Source: JAXDJH01 sp034663635
GTDB lineage: Bacteria; Actinomycetota; CADDZG01; WHSQ01
Reading direction: 5' to 3'
Assembly (NCBI GenBank): GCA_034663635.1
Contig: JAXDJH010000013.1
Span: 1-64,000 of the forward strand
Length of the DNA: 64,000 nucleotides
Shown: one piece after another, positions 16,727 through 24,706 of the stretch
Position numbering within the stretch: the stretch's first letter is position 1
How the letters are laid out: every line of letters begins with the position of its first letter
Position numbers and translations under genes: made by a program
Notes under the pieces: model-generated
Databases searched by the model: none
Told to the model about the DNA's origin: nothing
The model's input: the letters and a program-made list of their open reading frames with translations, nothing else

Positions 16727-17167
16727 ATGGCCGACGAACTACAGCCCGATCCCGCTCAACTCGCGGAGATGATCAAGGGACTGTCCGACGACGAGCTCCG
16801 CGAACAGATCAAAGGTCTCGGCTCGCACGAGATCCTCAACCAGATCTTCACCAGGATGCCCGAGGCGTTCCTACCTGAGAAGGCCGGAGACATCTCCACG
16901 ACGATGCAGTACGACGTCAAGACCGACGACGGAGTCGAGCAATGGACCGTCGCATTCGCCGATGGCGCCTGCACCACATCCGAGGGGGCCGCGCCGGAGC
17001 CGCGTCTCACGCTCGGCGTCGACATCGTCGATTTCGTCCGCTTGATCTTTGGCCAGGCCGATGGGGCGCAGCTCTTTATGGGCGGCAAGCTCAAGCTTCA
17101 AGGCGACATGATGTTCGCGATGCAGATGCAGGGTTTCTTCGATCGGAACTTCGCTCCGGCGAGCTAA
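16727..17167 (+). CDS. SCP2 sterol-binding-domain-like protein
   Basis: 146 residues from the ATG at 16727, set by AAGGGGAGG just upstream. After a helical N-terminus (ELQPDPAQLAEMIKGLSDDELREQ) the C-terminal half resembles an SCP2 domain: QWTVAFADGACTTSEGAAPEP, then RLTLGVDIVDFVRLIFGQADG and LFMGGKLKLQGDMMFAMQMQGFF. The last segment is the conserved GKLKLQGD part. Such small proteins bind lipids or act as accessory subunits; no enzyme residues are seen. It is monocistronic, convergent with the gene at 17172. A small GAGACT/AGTCTC hairpin lies in its leader at 16673-16689. Confidence 0.75.
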   Translation: MADELQPDPAQLAEMIKGLSDDELREQIKGLGSHEILNQIFTRMPEAFLPEKAGDISTTMQYDVKTDDGVEQWTVAFADGACTTSEGAAPEPRLTLGVDIVDFVRLIFGQADGAQLFMGGKLKLQGDMMFAMQMQGFFDRNFAPAS

Positions 17168-17171
17168 GAAG

Positions 17172-17990
17172 TCAGGGCCGGCTGCGAACGAGCATCGATC
17201 GCATCTCTCGCACCGGGTAAGACACAGCATCGGAGTTAGAGAAGTAGCCAAGCGGCTGCCAGGCTGACCCGTTCGTTTGCCAGCGCGCCTGCCAGATCAC
17301 CTCGAGTGAGACGTCGTAGCGCCCTTTCGTCTCGTATAGATGAGCGATGTTCCCAGGTCGCTTGCGCGTCCAGGGCCGTCCCGGTTGGGATGTCGTCTTG
17401 TGCGCGCCGTCGCCAAACGTCCAGACGTATTGCACCGGCCGCGCTTCGGCGGTGACGACGAGGCCCGGGATGCTCGCCTGCGCGCTAACTACGGGAAGGT
17501 CTCGCCCGAGCCAGAAGAACGAACGAAGTCCTGTCAGCCCAACAGCGCGTGGCGACCGCGCGAGCCGGGGCCGCGGCGCAAGCCCCATCGCCCTGTCCGA
17601 CGCGATCGCTGCTAACTGTTCCGGACTCGGCGGCGCTACTGGATCGAAGGTCCGGCCCGGCAAGGGCGGCGGAGCTGCAAACAAACCACAGGTGGAATTA
17701 GCAAAGAGATCGAAGTCGAATCCATCCTGAGTAACCCCCACACACCGATTAGGAACAAACACAGGATCCGAAGTTGCTGAAGTCCGGACAATGGGTTGTG
17801 AAGCATTTTCCGATGTCCTGTCGGGAGGTTGGAAGCCCTTCGCCCTCGCCGCTACACCGGGTCTGTCGCGCGATCCAAACGTGATTACTTGCGCCTCATC
17901 GTCTTTAACCTGCGCTAACGCCAAGCCTGCTTGTAGGAACACCATTAGGAAAGCCAATAAGACGATGGCAAGGCGCGACGTTGACATCAA
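17172..17990 (-). CDS. Exported hypothetical protein with PKD-like domain
   Basis: 272 residues. The signal peptide (MMSTSRLAIVLLAFLMVFLQAGLALAQ) is clear. The middle is Pro-rich low complexity (FAAPPPLPGRTFDPVAPPSP). The C-terminal part has a PKD-like beta-sandwich: VQYVWTFGDG, then IAHLYETKGRYDVSLEV. No wall anchor or catalytic residues are visible. Its start overlaps the stop of the upstream anchored protein by 4 bases, so the two are translationally coupled and probably act together at the cell surface. By eye this pair is less GC-rich than its surroundings. Function unknown. Confidence 0.75.
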   Translation of the reverse strand: MMSTSRLAIVLLAFLMVFLQAGLALAQVKDDEAQVITFGSRDRPGVAARAKGFQPPDRTSENASQPIVRTSATSDPVFVPNRCVGVTQDGFDFDLFANSTCGLFAAPPPLPGRTFDPVAPPSPEQLAAIASDRAMGLAPRPRLARSPRAVGLTGLRSFFWLGRDLPVVSAQASIPGLVVTAEARPVQYVWTFGDGAHKTTSQPGRPWTRKRPGNIAHLYETKGRYDVSLEVIWQARWQTNGSAWQPLGYFSNSDAVSYPVREMRSMLVRSRP

Positions 17991-18556
17991 TCGCGAGCTT
18001 CCACAACTGAGTCTTTGATTTTCCAGACGTCATTTTCGAATTCAAGCGTCCAAAGAACGATCATCGTCTCGCGGCTGGGCCCAGTCGATACGTCCTTACC
18101 TGTCTCGTCGAAGAATCGAGACGAATCAATGACGTGTTGCCGAATCTGGATCTGAGTTTGCCCGTTACTAACAATGCGGAGTGAAAGGGTCTTGAATCGA
18201 GGGTCAGCCCGTATACCGGTGCTTCTAAGCGTTTCGATTTCCTCTGTCGCAGTTGTCCCAACGGCGCTGCTCCGCGTGTAGATATCGGTGAGCATGGATT
18301 GATCGCTATGTAAGTAGGCCTCGATGCGAGCCGCGTCGAGTCTTTTGAATTCGGCTAGGGCTTCGGGGTTGGTCAGGGTTGTGATGTTGGTTGTGGTGGC
18401 AGGGGGCGCGGTTGTTGGTGGGGATTGGTTGCGGCTGATCAGGATCGTTGCTAGCAGGATCGCTAGGAGGAACAGACCGACGGCGAACGCTTTCAGCGGC
18501 GAGACGCTCGTGCGTCCCGGCTCGGGTTGCGCGATCCCTGTAGAACGATCAGCCAT
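17987..18556 (-). CDS. Membrane-anchored hypothetical protein, NTF2-like outer domain
   Basis: 189 residues. A short cytosolic N-terminus rich in Pro, a transmembrane helix at about 22-42 (LKAFAVGLFLLAILLATILI), a Pro/Thr linker, and then an outer domain. The outer domain begins ALAEFKRLDAARIEAYLHSDQSMLTDIYT and ends WTLEFENDVWKIKDSVVEA. This pattern (helix-rich start, two beta strands ending in W-KI-D) resembles SnoaL/NTF2-like or lumazine-type extracellular domains; the match is weak. It is the first gene of a two-gene operon with the PKD-like protein. Function unknown. Confidence 0.7.
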   Translation of the reverse strand: MADRSTGIAQPEPGRTSVSPLKAFAVGLFLLAILLATILISRNQSPPTTAPPATTTNITTLTNPEALAEFKRLDAARIEAYLHSDQSMLTDIYTRSSAVGTTATEEIETLRSTGIRADPRFKTLSLRIVSNGQTQIQIRQHVIDSSRFFDETGKDVSTGPSRETMIVLWTLEFENDVWKIKDSVVEARD

Positions 18557-18675
18557 CCGCCCGCCACCGCCAGTTCGACTAAGTCGCTTCTACTGTTTTA
18601 CCAAACGGAGCCGATTCGTCCCATTCGCGCAAAGTTCATCTCGGGCGATTCCGAGGGCGCAGGCTGAAATCAGAC

Positions 18676-18704
18676 CTGACAGTCAAGAAACCTTTCGCTA
18701 CCTT
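18676..18704 (+). promoter_or_regulatory. Sigma-70-type promoter of the 60-residue protein gene
   Basis: -35 CTGACA (18676-18681), a 17-base spacer and -10 TACCTT (18699-18704, TAnnnT type). The expected start near 18711 leaves a leader of about 70 bases containing a CCGCGC/GCGCGG hairpin before the GAGGAGGTGA ribosome-binding site. Confidence 0.55.
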
Positions 18705-18779
18705 GAGAGTCCAAGGGAGAAGACGGGGCCGCGCTCGCGGGCGCGGGGCTTCAACGCAGTCACTAGAGGAGGTGAAGTG

Positions 18780-18962
18780 ATGACGATGGTTATGGATGAA
18801 CTCGTCCAGGCAGGTCTCTGCGATGAGTCGACGGACCACCACCTCACGAACAAGGGCCGGAACTGGCTCCGCACGCTAGGCGACCTTGAGACTCAGGAGG
18901 TCGTAGACGTGCAGGACGCCGCGGCCGACTTGATCCTCTCGACGAACGGGATCTTCAGGTAA
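18780..18962 (+). CDS. Small protein of 60 residues, unknown function
   Basis: A compact, mildly acidic protein that starts MTMVMDELVQAGL and contains LTNKGRNWLRTLGDLE, a pattern like part of a winged-helix or archaeal-type HTH but too short to assign. It has no signal peptide or transmembrane helix. Start choice: ATG at 18780, with GTG at 18777 as an alternative, both after a strong GAGGAGGTGA. The gene is a self-contained unit: consensus-like promoter at 18676, structured leader, and a 10-bp GC-rich terminator at 18986. That makes it a confident real gene despite its length. Function unknown. Confidence 0.75.
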   Translation: MTMVMDELVQAGLCDESTDHHLTNKGRNWLRTLGDLETQEVVDVQDAAADLILSTNGIFR

Positions 18963-18985
18963 GACCGAATCGTTAGCAGCTTTTT

Positions 18986-19018
18986 GGGCCCCGGCCACCC
19001 GCCGGGGCCCTTTCCTTT
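18986..19018 (+). terminator. Intrinsic terminator after the 60-residue gene
   Basis: Perfect 10-bp stem: GGGCCCCGGC (18986-18995) pairs with GCCGGGGCCC (19001-19010) around a CACCC loop, followed by TTTCCTTT. It lies 23 bases after the stop codon. Confidence 0.75.
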
Positions 19019-19138
19019 GACGCATCACCCAAAAATGGAGAAGTAGGGGCAAGAAACACAAGCCAGGGCGAAAAGGACAATCTCACTAAGTGGCGAACCA
19101 CCCCTCCACTCATCCCTAGACGGATCGCGGAGGTCTCA

Positions 19139-20800
19139 TTGAGCTCGTCCTGGAACACACCACCCGGCGGCGCACGCCATCACAGCGCTTCACTGCTTCG
19201 CAAGCTCCTGTTTTCCCTGCTCGTAGGCGTGCTCTCTGTGAGCGTTGCTTGGGCTGGCGCCGGGCTCGTGCCGGTCGGTGACTTGGCTAAGGACGCCGCG
19301 GGCAAGACCGACGCCACGGCATCCACGCTCTCGAGCGATCCCGTTTCGGGCGACCCAGCTTCAGAGGGCAACCAGTCGCCGGAGCTCGTGCTTCAAGGTG
19401 GCGAAGTCCTAGCCGGCGCTTCCAAGATCTCTATGGAGCCGCGCCCCGACGATTACGGCGGCACGTGGGAGAAGGACCCCGCTAAGTGCGAGACCTTCCC
19501 GCCGAGCGATTTCTCCTCCGGAGACCACATCGCATCGACCGGCTCTCCGTGGAACGAGAACCCCGACTGCATTTACATGGGCGGATTCGGTATCGGTCCG
19601 GCGAACTCGGTTTCTTCCTGGGACCAGACCTACGGCCTGTGGGTCCGGAGTTTCGCCGTGAAGGGTCCGAACGGCAAGACGCTGTCGCTCACGATCTTGG
19701 ACGGCGAGGGTTACCTCTGGGACTACAACCACAAGTGCACCGACTGTGGACTGAAGCAGATCGCCGCAAGTGTGGCAAGCGATCCGACCCTTGGGCTGGA
19801 GAAGGAGGGAATCGTCATCGCGGCTACCCACTCCCACTCGGCCCCCGACTTCTTGGGTGGATGGGGTTTCGTGCCCGACTGGTACATGACGCAGATCAAG
19901 GAGACGATCAAGCAGGCAATCACCGAAGCGGTCACTTCGATGCAGCCGGCCGTGCTCGAGGTGGGCGAGGTCACAGCGCGCGAAGAGAACCACGAGCGCC
20001 GCGACACGTACCGAGCAGCAGAGGAGCAGAACCTCACATGGCTCCGTGCGGTCAGCACGCACGCGCCCGGCAACCCTGAGGTGATTGCGACCATCGGGAC
20101 CTACGCGGCGCACCCAACTAACAACGGGACCAACGGTGGGAAGGCGAGCAGCGACTGGGTTGGTCCCTTCGAGAAGCGAGTCGAGGATCGTTTCGGCGGT
20201 GTCGCTCTGTACTTCATGACGGGGCTCGGAAACATGTCCTCGTCTGGTTTCTGGATCGGCGAGGCGCTGGCGAACCTGATCCCCGAAGTTGGAGGAGGCA
20301 CGACGCTTCAGAACACCAACGTCAGTTACGCCCAGACCACGTGGGTGCACCCGGCGACGAACGTTCCCCTGACGGCTTTGGGCGTCCCGGGCTTCTTCGA
20401 TCGCAAGTTCGTTAATCAGCCTTCGCACATCGAGGTCGGCGAAAGCGAGACCTCGCCTTGCGTATCGGCTTCCCCTGTCTCCGTTGAGATGGCAGCTACG
20501 GGCGCCAGGATCGGCGATCAGTTCGCTCTCTCAGCGGCTCCGGGCGAAATCTTCTCGAGCATCAGCAACTCCATCAAGGAACGGTCAGACGCGCTCGTGA
20601 CGATGCCAATCGCTCAGGCGAACGATGCACTTGGCTACATGCCGCAGAGCATGGAGATCAACCCAGTTGGCCAGCAGGGCCTCGGGTTCACTGATCTCAC
20701 CGGCTCCCTTTTCATCAACTACGAAGACTCTTACGCCGTCGATCGATGCCTGGGCGACGCGGTTCAGGAAAAGATCATCGGCATGCTCGGCTCGCTCTAA
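19139..20800 (+). CDS. Exported neutral/alkaline ceramidase-like hydrolase
   Basis: 553 residues with an N-terminal signal or anchor helix at about 20-42. The neutral ceramidase pattern is visible: ATHSHSAPD with His231 and His233 as zinc ligands, a YAAHPTN segment equivalent to the conserved VHPTS, and FMTGLGNMSSSG where ceramidases have the NxGDVSPN nucleophile loop (here Asp is replaced by Asn and the Ser is kept). It should act outside the cell on ceramides or other N-acyl lipids, or on a related amide; the changed loop makes the substrate uncertain. The start is a TTG at 19139 after GGAGG. The PHP-hydrolase gene follows after 2 bases, so they form an operon. Confidence 0.8.
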   Translation: MSSSWNTPPGGARHHSASLLRKLLFSLLVGVLSVSVAWAGAGLVPVGDLAKDAAGKTDATASTLSSDPVSGDPASEGNQSPELVLQGGEVLAGASKISMEPRPDDYGGTWEKDPAKCETFPPSDFSSGDHIASTGSPWNENPDCIYMGGFGIGPANSVSSWDQTYGLWVRSFAVKGPNGKTLSLTILDGEGYLWDYNHKCTDCGLKQIAASVASDPTLGLEKEGIVIAATHSHSAPDFLGGWGFVPDWYMTQIKETIKQAITEAVTSMQPAVLEVGEVTAREENHERRDTYRAAEEQNLTWLRAVSTHAPGNPEVIATIGTYAAHPTNNGTNGGKASSDWVGPFEKRVEDRFGGVALYFMTGLGNMSSSGFWIGEALANLIPEVGGGTTLQNTNVSYAQTTWVHPATNVPLTALGVPGFFDRKFVNQPSHIEVGESETSPCVSASPVSVEMAATGARIGDQFALSAAPGEIFSSISNSIKERSDALVTMPIAQANDALGYMPQSMEINPVGQQGLGFTDLTGSLFINYEDSYAVDRCLGDAVQEKIIGMLGSL

Positions 20801-20802
20801 GC

Positions 20803-22293
20803 ATGAAACGCCCGCTCGCAGTCGCGCTCGTCGCCGCGGTCCTCGCTGGACTGGCCGCGGTGTCGATGCCGGCTCGAGCGGGCGATTCTTGTGAATGGCT
20901 CGCCGGCGACTTTCACGTCCACACCGTTTACTCGCACGACGCGTTCGGCGGGCCGATCTACGACGGTGATCCCACCGTCGAAGGCGGTAACGGCCAGGAG
21001 GAAGCACAAGAGCCCTACACGCTCGGGTGGACCCCGTTAGAGGAAGGGGCGATCGCCCAGACACGTGGACTCGATTTCCTAGCGATAACCGACCACAACA
21101 ACATGCTTGCGCGCGACACGGACCCCGGCTACGGCGGCGGCGATCTGATCTGGGTCGACGGTTACGAGAACTCGTTACATGCCCACGCCCAGATGATCGG
21201 CGCAAAGAAGATCTACGAAGAGGGGCCGGCAAACCTCGAGGACATCGAGCGCATCGCCGCCGAGCTGCGTGCAGACGGAGGCTTCTTCCAGATCAATCAC
21301 CCCGCCGATCAAAGGTGGGTTAACTCGTACGGGACGAGCTTCATTCCGGACTCCATCGAGGCATGGAACATCGGCCCCTGGGTCTATCAGCCGCCCTTCC
21401 CCGCTAGCGGCGATCACCAGTGGCCGCTGGATTTCTACGACGGGTACCTCGATCGCGGTAAGCACATCGCTGCAACGGGTGGCAGCGACAGTCATTGGCG
21501 TTCTACGACGTCCGCGCAGGGGGCAGGCCAACCGACAACATGGGTCTGCGCAGAATCGCGCAGCCAGTCGGGCATCGTCTCGGGGGTCAGGGCCGGCCGC
21601 ACAACCATTTCCAGCGAACCCCCCAACTACGGAGGGGCCTTCGCCACACTCGAAACAGTCGATGGAAGAGGCCTCGGCTCGACGGTGGCCCCGGGAACCA
21701 GTGTGACGGCACATGTCGCAACAGCTCCGGGGGCGATTCTGACGCTTGTCACGAACGGATCCGAAGTCGTAGACCAAGTGACCGTTGACGGTCCGGACTT
21801 CACACACACATTCGAGGTTCCACTCGATTCCACATGGGTGAGGGCTGAGGTGCACATGCCGGACGGAGCTGAGGTTCGCAAGGAATTAACTCCGCTCTGC
21901 GACCGGCTTGCGCCTCTCATGGAAGACACTCAGATCTTCCAAGGCGAGGTCTCCCACTGTGTCAATCGCTTGGACGTAATGGCCCTAACGTCCCCGATCT
22001 ACTTCGACCCGACAACGACCGTGAGCTACGACGGCAACACCAGTGGCGCGGCAGGTGGAACCGCCACGCTCTCTGCGACGCTCACCGGTATCGAAGGAGA
22101 GATAGAGGGTGCTCCTCTCACCTTCAGTTTCCAAGACTCCACCTACGCGGCGGTGACCGACAGCAACGGCTACGCATCGGTCGAGGTTCCGGTCGCCGGG
22201 CCCGCGGGCGAGTACGTCGTAACCACGACCTTCGGTGGCTCTGACACCTACGACGCTTCGGCCGACAGCGACGCCTTCCAGGTCACCGAATAG
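20803..22293 (+). CDS. Exported PHP-domain metallohydrolase (CehA/McbA type) with C-terminal Ig-like domain
   Basis: 496 residues from the ATG at 20803. A signal peptide (MKRPLAVALVAAVLAGLAAV) precedes the PHP motifs DFHVHTVYSHD (His38, His40), FLAITDHNN, FFQINHP and GGSDSHW, which supply the metal ligands of the amidohydrolase-like PHP fold. Residues from about 410 form a bacterial Ig-like domain (GGTATLSATLTGIEG, then YASVEVPVAGPAGEYVV). The CehA family includes carbaryl and other ester or carbamate hydrolases, and exported phosphoesterase-like members; the substrate is open. It is co-transcribed with the ceramidase-like gene, suggesting shared extracellular lipid or amide breakdown. Confidence 0.85.
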   Translation: MKRPLAVALVAAVLAGLAAVSMPARAGDSCEWLAGDFHVHTVYSHDAFGGPIYDGDPTVEGGNGQEEAQEPYTLGWTPLEEGAIAQTRGLDFLAITDHNNMLARDTDPGYGGGDLIWVDGYENSLHAHAQMIGAKKIYEEGPANLEDIERIAAELRADGGFFQINHPADQRWVNSYGTSFIPDSIEAWNIGPWVYQPPFPASGDHQWPLDFYDGYLDRGKHIAATGGSDSHWRSTTSAQGAGQPTTWVCAESRSQSGIVSGVRAGRTTISSEPPNYGGAFATLETVDGRGLGSTVAPGTSVTAHVATAPGAILTLVTNGSEVVDQVTVDGPDFTHTFEVPLDSTWVRAEVHMPDGAEVRKELTPLCDRLAPLMEDTQIFQGEVSHCVNRLDVMALTSPIYFDPTTTVSYDGNTSGAAGGTATLSATLTGIEGEIEGAPLTFSFQDSTYAAVTDSNGYASVEVPVAGPAGEYVVTTTFGGSDTYDASADSDAFQVTE

Positions 22294-22595
22294 CTCCGTT
22301 CGAGCCCTATCGACGTAGAGCTTTTTCGCTCCGGCACCATCGAGGCGACCACCCAATCTAGCTACGCGCTCTTTGACCCGGCCGGGCTATCTAGGCAAGC
22401 CCGTCCGACGCCGAATCAAGTAGGGCAAGGGGTTCGGAGAGCCCGGACCCACAGGAAAGTACCTCCCTAAGCCGGTCGTCCATCGCCCCCTTGGACGGCC
22501 GGCTCTCTCCTTTCCGGGCCCCCTTTTTCGGACCAACATCGCCGACCATTAGGCTTCCTTCGCTTTCGCGCCACCCCCACCCGAGAGGAGCCGTC
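22294..22595. other. 302-base gene-free stretch upstream of thiolase, with strong hairpin
   Basis: No convincing ORF on either strand. It holds a long inverted repeat at 22470-22504: AGCCGG plus CGTCC on the left, GGACG plus CCGGCT on the right, one base mismatched between the two stem parts, with an 11-base loop, followed by a pyrimidine-rich run. Before it, 22420-22470 contains GGTTCGGAGAGCCCGGAC. I could not match this to a known riboswitch or ncRNA. It could be the terminator of the PHP operon or a structured thiolase leader. Confidence 0.4.
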
Positions 22596-23759
22596 ATGCC
22601 CGAGGCAGTCATCGTCGCCACAGCGAGAACCCCCATAGGTCGAGCCAAGAAGGGGGCGCTGGCCGATGTGAGGCCCGACGATCTCCTCGCGTTCGCGATC
22701 ACGGCCTCGCTGGAGAAGGTCTCGGAAGTCGATCCGGGCGAGATCGTCGACGTCATGGCGGGCTGCGGGTTCCCGGAGCAGAAGCAAGGGATGAACCTCG
22801 GCCGCAGAGCGGCCCTACTTGCCCTTCTCCCAGAACACGTTCCCGGAACGACGGTCAACCGCTTCTGCGCCTCGAGCCTCCAGACGATCCGGATGGCCTT
22901 CCACGCGATCAAGGCGGGCGAGGGCGATGTCTTCATCTCGTGTGGAGTCGAGTCGATCTCGCAGGTGGACGGCTATCCCAAGGATGCCGACGAGCTACAT
23001 CCCAAGTTGTTCGGCGACGACGCCGAGATCGCGAACGTCTACATCCCGATGGGCATGACGGCCGAGAACGTCGCGGAGCAGTACGACGTGTCGCGCGAGG
23101 ACATGGACATCTTCGCCCAGCGCAGCCAGGAGAAAGCCGTTGCAGCACAGGAGAGCGGCTTCTTCGCCAGAGAGATCTCGCCCTACACGAAGGCCGACGG
23201 CACGGTCGTCGAGAAGGACGACGGTCCTCGAGCGAGCTCGACACTGGAGAAGCTGCAGAGCCTTCAGCCGGCGTTCAAGCCGGATGGGCGCGTGACCGCG
23301 GGGAACTCCTGCCCCCTGAACGACGGCGCAGCATCCGTGGTCGTCATGAGTGAGGAGCGCGCGAAGCAACTTGGATTGAAGCCCTTGGCCCGGATCCTCG
23401 CTTCATCCGTTTCCGGCATCGCTCCGGAGATCATGGGAGTGGGCCCGATCGAGGCGGTCCGTAAGGTCCTTAAGCAGACCGGCATGTCGATCGACGACAT
23501 CGAGACGATGGAGCTCAACGAGGCTTTCGCCGCTCAGGTGATCGCAGTGTGTCGCGAGGTTGGAGTCGACCCTATGGGCGACAAGCTCAACCCTCACGGT
23601 GGAGCGATCGCTCTGGGTCACCCCTACGGCATGACGGGGGCGCGCATCATGGGCACTCTTCTGAACGACCTTCAGACACGCGATCAGACGATCGGGCTCG
23701 AGACGATGTGCGTCGGCGGCGGGCAGGGCATGGCGATGATCGTCGAGCGACTGGTCTAA
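22596..23759 (+). CDS. Acetyl-CoA C-acyltransferase (thiolase)
   Basis: 387 residues from the ATG at 22596, set by GAGAGGAG. The nucleophile is Cys91 in NRFCASS; the second catalytic pair is His342 in ALGHPYGMTGAR and Cys372 in CVGGGQG. Normal length and motifs for a degradative or biosynthetic thiolase (fadA/acetyl-CoA acetyltransferase type), which cleaves or condenses acyl-CoA. There are no beta-oxidation partners next to it, so the pathway direction is not set by context. A strong terminator follows directly. Confidence 0.95.
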   Translation: MPEAVIVATARTPIGRAKKGALADVRPDDLLAFAITASLEKVSEVDPGEIVDVMAGCGFPEQKQGMNLGRRAALLALLPEHVPGTTVNRFCASSLQTIRMAFHAIKAGEGDVFISCGVESISQVDGYPKDADELHPKLFGDDAEIANVYIPMGMTAENVAEQYDVSREDMDIFAQRSQEKAVAAQESGFFAREISPYTKADGTVVEKDDGPRASSTLEKLQSLQPAFKPDGRVTAGNSCPLNDGAASVVVMSEERAKQLGLKPLARILASSVSGIAPEIMGVGPIEAVRKVLKQTGMSIDDIETMELNEAFAAQVIAVCREVGVDPMGDKLNPHGGAIALGHPYGMTGARIMGTLLNDLQTRDQTIGLETMCVGGGQGMAMIVERLV

Positions 23760-23770
23760 CTCCGCAACTA

Positions 23771-23803
23771 AAGAGCCCCCGCCAAAAGCGGGGGCTCTTT
23801 TTA
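23771..23803. terminator. Strong intrinsic terminator between convergent genes
   Basis: A perfect 12-bp stem, AAGAGCCCCCGC (23771-23782) and GCGGGGGCTCTT (23788-23799), with a CAAAA loop and TTTTTA after it. It ends the thiolase transcript and may also serve the convergent gene at 23820. Confidence 0.9.
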
Positions 23804-23819
23804 GTTGGTTTGACGAGAC

Positions 23820-24179
23820 TTAGTCGTCTTCGCCCTGGTCGTCTTCGTTTTCGCCTTGGTCGTCGTCGTTGTCTGCGTTGTCTGCCTGATCGGCGTCATC
23901 AGCCTCGTCATCGTCGGCGTCGACTTCATCGGCGTCGTCGTCCGAGTGCTCTCTGGTCGCCTTCTCGGCGTCGCGAGCCGCTTTCTCGGCCTCTTTAGCT
24001 GCCTTCTTGGCGGCCTTGTCGGCTCCGTGATCTTTCGCCCAACCGCGGGTGTGCCCTTGCGGGTTCACTGCGTCGTGAGCGGATCCCGATTTACCTCCAC
24101 TTGCTAGCGCGGCCCCAGCTCCGGCTAGAAGCGACAGCGCGACTAGCGCGGCCGCGATCCAACCCTGAACCTTCCGCAT
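23820..24179 (-). CDS. Exported low-complexity protein with acidic Asp-rich tail
   Basis: 119 residues. The signal peptide (MRKVQGWIAAALVALSLLAGAGAALA) is followed by a short segment HTRGWAKDHGADK, then a Lys/Ala/Glu-rich helical stretch (AAKKAAKEAEKAARDAEKA), and finally about 40 residues dominated by Asp and Glu with Ala and Asn. The mature protein is strongly polarised, with a basic-mixed helix and an acidic tail. Such tails may bind calcium or other cations; that is inference. There is no anchor. It converges with the thiolase gene and shares the terminator. Similar AEKAARDAEKA helices occur in envelope proteins of several actinobacteria, but no family is recognised. Confidence 0.7.
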   Translation of the reverse strand: MRKVQGWIAAALVALSLLAGAGAALASGGKSGSAHDAVNPQGHTRGWAKDHGADKAAKKAAKEAEKAARDAEKATREHSDDDADEVDADDDEADDADQADNADNDDDQGENEDDQGEDD

Positions 24180-24271
24180 TTCTCAGCTCCCTTTCCTCGA
24201 TGTACTTATGGCATCGACGGATTAGGGGCCGAGCTGGATACGCACAAGTGCTGATTAGCCGGAAAGGCGAA

Positions 24272-24643
24272 TCAGTTCTGGGCGGGGCTGTTCGCGTCGA
24301 CCATCTTCCAGACGAGCGGGATCAGTTGCTGGATGTCGTTCTTGATTAGGAACGTGTCCGCCCAAGTCGGGGGCTCGGTCAGAACGGCCGAGAACGCGAT
24401 GATCTTGCACTCGGGACAGCTCCTGCGGATGAACTCGGCTGCCTTCGACCCGTCCCACCGGGGCATGAAGAAGTCCAGGACGACGATGTCGGGATGGATG
24501 TCTGCGGCCATCATCGCTCCCTCGAAACCGTCGGAGGCAACGCCTCCGATTCGGAATCCCTCGTTGACGGTGAACATCGTCGCGAGCAGCTCACGCATGA
24601 GCGGGTCGTCATCGACCAGCAGAACTATCGGGCGATTTGCCAT
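24272..24643 (-). CDS. Single-domain response regulator (CheY-like receiver)
   Basis: 123 residues, all receiver domain: acidic pocket VDDDP (about 10-13), phospho-acceptor Asp57 in VVLDFFMP, FSA at the switch Ser/Thr position and LIKND with the conserved Lys. There is no output domain, so it should act through a partner such as another kinase, an anti-sigma system or a phosphorelay. It is encoded 60 bases downstream of the membrane histidine kinase on the same strand and is its probable partner. The AT-rich gap between the genes carries phased GCTA repeats. Confidence 0.92.
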   Translation of the reverse strand: MANRPIVLLVDDDPLMRELLATMFTVNEGFRIGGVASDGFEGAMMAADIHPDIVVLDFFMPRWDGSKAAEFIRRSCPECKIIAFSAVLTEPPTWADTFLIKNDIQQLIPLVWKMVDANSPAQN

Positions 24644-24680
24644 AGATGAAATGTCGGCTTTGCCAGGTCCGAAGGCAATA

Positions 24681-24706
24681 GCTAGGTAGGGCTATAGATA
24701 GAGCTA
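24681..24706. repeat. Phased GCTA repeats in the kinase/regulator gap
   Basis: GCTA occurs at 24681, 24691 and 24703 (spacing 10 and 12) within an unusually AT-rich stretch, the last copy overlapping the kinase stop. It might be a binding site or chance; no partner is known. Confidence 0.25.

Noticed and set aside
22415..22460. tRNA-like GGTTCGGAGAGCC stretch
   Set aside because: It does not have the TTCRANNCC T-loop, and no cloverleaf can be drawn around it.
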